NCBI GenBank assembly: GCA_003228915.1
Contig: QIGL01000028.1
Location: 1-35,193, forward strand
Direction of reading: 5' to 3'
DNA from: Acidiferrobacteraceae bacterium
GTDB lineage: Bacteria > Pseudomonadota > Gammaproteobacteria > Acidiferrobacterales > SZUA-150
DNA: 35,193 nt
Below the pieces are notes generated by a model that saw only the letters and a program-made list of their open reading frames with translations, did no database searches and was not told where the DNA came from. The number at the start of each line of letters is the position of its first letter. The stretch's first letter is position 1. Of the stretch, positions 33,048-35,193 are shown one piece after another. The translations under genes were made by a program, and so were the position numbers.

Positions 33048-35193
33048 ATGAAGAGAATTTTATTTAACGCAACTCATACCGAGGAGTTGCGCATGGTCGT
33101 TGTTGATGGACAGAAGATACTGGATCTTGACATCGAATCTGCGGCCAGCATGCTCAAAAAGGGCAATATCTACAAAGGTAAAGTAACACGCGTCGAGCCA
33201 AGTCTTGAGGCGGCTTTTGTTGATTATGGAACGGAACGTCAGGGCTTTCTGCCACTAAAAGAAATCTCAAGGCTTTACTTTCAGGGAACGGACAGTCGTA
33301 CGCCCATGTCCCAGGTCAAGATTAAAGACGTGATCAAGGAAGGGCAGGAATTAATTGTCCAGGTTGACAAGGAAGAGCGCGGCAGTAAAGGCGCGGCCTT
33401 GACCACCTTTATTAGTCTCGCTGGTCGCTACCTGGTACTGATGCCAAATAATCCAAAAGGCGGCGGTATCTCCAGGCGCATAGAAGGTGAAGAACGTGCA
33501 GAACTGCGTGATGCCATGGCCGAGCTGGATGTGCCCCAGGATTTTTCGCTGATAGCCCGTACCGCTGGCATTGGCAAAAGTGCAGAAGATTTACAATGGG
33601 ATCTGGATTACCTCAATCACCTCTGGGATGCCATCAGCACGGCTGCTGTTGATCGGAGTGCGCCATTTCTTGTTTACCGGGAAAGTAACCTGGTGGTTCG
33701 AACCATTCGCGATTACTTGCGCACTGATATTGGTGAGATTCTTGTTGATAATCCCGATGTTTACGAAAGAATGCACAAGTTCATGGGGCAGGTCAGTCAG
33801 CAAAACCTGTCCAAGCTCAAATTGTACGACGAAGAAACACCCTTGTTCTCACGTTACCAGGTTGAACACCAGATAGACTCGGCATTTTCACGTGAGGTAC
33901 AACTTGATTCAGGCGGATCACTGGTTTTCGATCGCACCGAAGCCCTGATATCAATTGACGTGAACTCTGCCAGGGCCACTAAAGGCGCAGACATTGAAGA
34001 AACAGCGCTGAATACCAATCTTGAGGCTGCCGAAGAAGTGGCAAGACAGCTCAGGTTGCGTGATCTAGGCGGCCTGGTTGTCATCGACTTTATCGACATG
34101 ACGCCTTCGCGCAATCAAAGAGCGGTCGAACAGCGCCTGAATGAGTCAATGAAACCTGATCGTGCCAGGGTCCAGATTGGACGCTTGTCGAGATTTGGAT
34201 TGCTTGAATTATCTCGTCAAAGACTACGCCCGTCTCTTAGTGAAGCCAATAGTGATATATGCCCGCGCTGCAAGGGTACAGGACATGTCAGGTCGGTACT
34301 GTCGATCTCCCTGAATATCCTGCGCTTGATCCAGGACGAAGCCATGAAAGAAAATACTGCAGCAGTCCAGGTTCATTTGCCTGTTGATGTCGCTACCTAT
34401 TTACTTAATGAAAAACGACATGAAATTTCCTCAATCGAGTCAAAATTGGGTACGCCAATTATTGTGGTACCGACGCCTGAGTTGCAAACGCCCCACTACA
34501 CGATTCAACGACTCAAGATTGAAGAATATGAAGAGCAAATCGATACTGCCAGTCATGAATTAAATTATGCAGACTCTGAAGAAGCCAGGGAAGCTAAAGA
34601 AAAGGAGGACGCCGAGGCACGTCCTGTGACTGAAACTGCCGCAGTTGCCCAATTGACCCATGCCAGTGCCGCGCCTCAAAAAGCAAAACCAAAAGGGGAT
34701 GCATTTTCGATTATTGCCTTCCTGAAAAAATTATTTGGTCTTGATGGAAATACAAAAACAAAACAATCCAGGACTGGTAACAGGCGCCCAGGTAGCGGCC
34801 AACATAGACGCGGTGGCCAGAACAGGCAGCGTGATAATCAAAGAAACAGAAATCAGCGCCGCGGCCAGCAAAAGGGTGCCAGCAACAAACGCCCGCAAGA
34901 CGGTCGTAACCGGGACGGCCAAAACCAAAACAAGAACAGAAGCAGGCGGCCAGCAAATAAAAGTCGGCCACAAAATAATAACCAGGAGGCCAATCCTGTT
35001 TCTGAAAGCAATCAACAGAAACCGTCCAGCCGTAGAAGAAATGAACCCAGGCGTAACCGGTCTGGTCAACGGGCGCGTTCTGAAGCCAAGCAGGGCGATA
35101 CGTCTGTCGAAAAAAATGGCAATGTAAATCCTGATTTCAAGTCAAATGCTGGCGCCAATGACAATCCTGATGTCAATGCTACTAAACCGGCCA
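33048..35193 (+). CDS. rne: Ribonuclease E (N-terminal 715 residues, partial)
   Basis: The frame is open from the ATG at 33048 to the window end. The catalytic half has the S1 domain (about 35-125), the 5' sensor/RNase H-like region, and DNase I-like metal ligands D304 (ISIDVNSARATKGAD) and D347 (VVIDFIDMTP). The zinc-link cysteines are C405 and C408 (CPRCKGTGH). All are offset by one from E. coli numbering. Residues 552-565 (AFSIIAFLKKLFG) form a short amphipathic helix where E. coli has its membrane-binding segment. An Arg/Asn/Gln-rich RNA-binding tail follows from about 566. The distal scaffold is cut off, so partner-binding sites cannot be assessed. RNase G is excluded by this tail. Confidence 0.97.
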   Translation, partial: MKRILFNATHTEELRMVVVDGQKILDLDIESAASMLKKGNIYKGKVTRVEPSLEAAFVDYGTERQGFLPLKEISRLYFQGTDSRTPMSQVKIKDVIKEGQELIVQVDKEERGSKGAALTTFISLAGRYLVLMPNNPKGGGISRRIEGEERAELRDAMAELDVPQDFSLIARTAGIGKSAEDLQWDLDYLNHLWDAISTAAVDRSAPFLVYRESNLVVRTIRDYLRTDIGEILVDNPDVYERMHKFMGQVSQQNLSKLKLYDEETPLFSRYQVEHQIDSAFSREVQLDSGGSLVFDRTEALISIDVNSARATKGADIEETALNTNLEAAEEVARQLRLRDLGGLVVIDFIDMTPSRNQRAVEQRLNESMKPDRARVQIGRLSRFGLLELSRQRLRPSLSEANSDICPRCKGTGHVRSVLSISLNILRLIQDEAMKENTAAVQVHLPVDVATYLLNEKRHEISSIESKLGTPIIVVPTPELQTPHYTIQRLKIEEYEEQIDTASHELNYADSEEAREAKEKEDAEARPVTETAAVAQLTHASAAPQKAKPKGDAFSIIAFLKKLFGLDGNTKTKQSRTGNRRPGSGQHRRGGQNRQRDNQRNRNQRRGQQKGASNKRPQDGRNRDGQNQNKNRSRRPANKSRPQNNNQEANPVSESNQQKPSSRRRNEPRRNRSGQRARSEAKQGDTSVEKNGNVNPDFKSNAGANDNPDVNATKPA

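Noticed and set aside
34735-35127. 130-residue plus-strand frame inside the end of rne
   Set aside because: It is an out-of-frame shadow of the Arg/Asn-rich RNase E tail; the rne frame is open and matches the family throughout.

Overview
The window is a chromosomal segment from a gammaproteobacterium of moderate GC. The evidence is the housekeeping block from rne to tatD: rne, rluC, a HAD phosphatase, sppA, maf, yceD, rpmF, plsX, fabH, fabD, fabG, acpP, fabF, pabC, mltG, tmk, holB, pilZ, tatD. This follows the order known from E. coli and Pseudomonas. The type IV pilus gene pilZ between holB and tatD is a Pseudomonas-like trait. The genus cannot be named from sequence alone, and several small genes look lineage-specific.

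Positions 1 to about 8.1 kb are accessory. They start with a MITE-like nested palindrome (1-152). Next is a three-part protein joining a SpoT/MESH1-type HD domain, a CBS-like pair and a C-terminal segment ending in an RNxxxH (HEPN-type) motif. A run of mostly exported or membrane proteins of unknown role follows: a secreted protein, a cytosolic purple-acid-phosphatase-like enzyme, another secreted protein, a LamG-like lipoprotein, a decayed outer-membrane barrel gene, a second lipoprotein, a DUF4124-like protein, and a membrane protein that combines a duplicated two-helix unit with ankyrin repeats.

From 8.1 to 12.7 kb there is a possible 37-residue membrane peptide, then a two-gene unit of a PhnD-type binding protein and a chemoreceptor that looks like a ligand-sensing pair, then a class V aminotransferase.

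From 12.7 to 25.5 kb, on the minus strand, lies the long fatty acid and cell-growth cluster. YceD, L32 and PlsX are followed by the type II FAS core (FabH, FabD, FabG, AcpP, FabF), the p-aminobenzoate pair (PabB, PabC), MltG, Tmk, HolB, PilZ and TatD. Near-consensus sigma-70 promoters sit before yceD and fabD, with a weaker one before acpP. A terminator-like hairpin follows acpP and would lower expression of fabF onward. The yceD promoter is so close to the start codon that its mRNA should be leaderless.

From 25.5 to 29.6 kb, on the plus strand, a two-subunit pyruvate carboxylase (pycA, pycB) lies between yceD and maf. This is the position where E. coli has only the divergent yceD/yceF spacer. 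From 29.6 to 32.5 kb, on the minus strand, are sppA, a Rieske protein, a HAD phosphatase and rluC. RNase E starts at 33048 after a 498-base leader with several hairpins, one of which pairs with its ribosome binding site. The gene runs off the window inside its arginine-rich tail.
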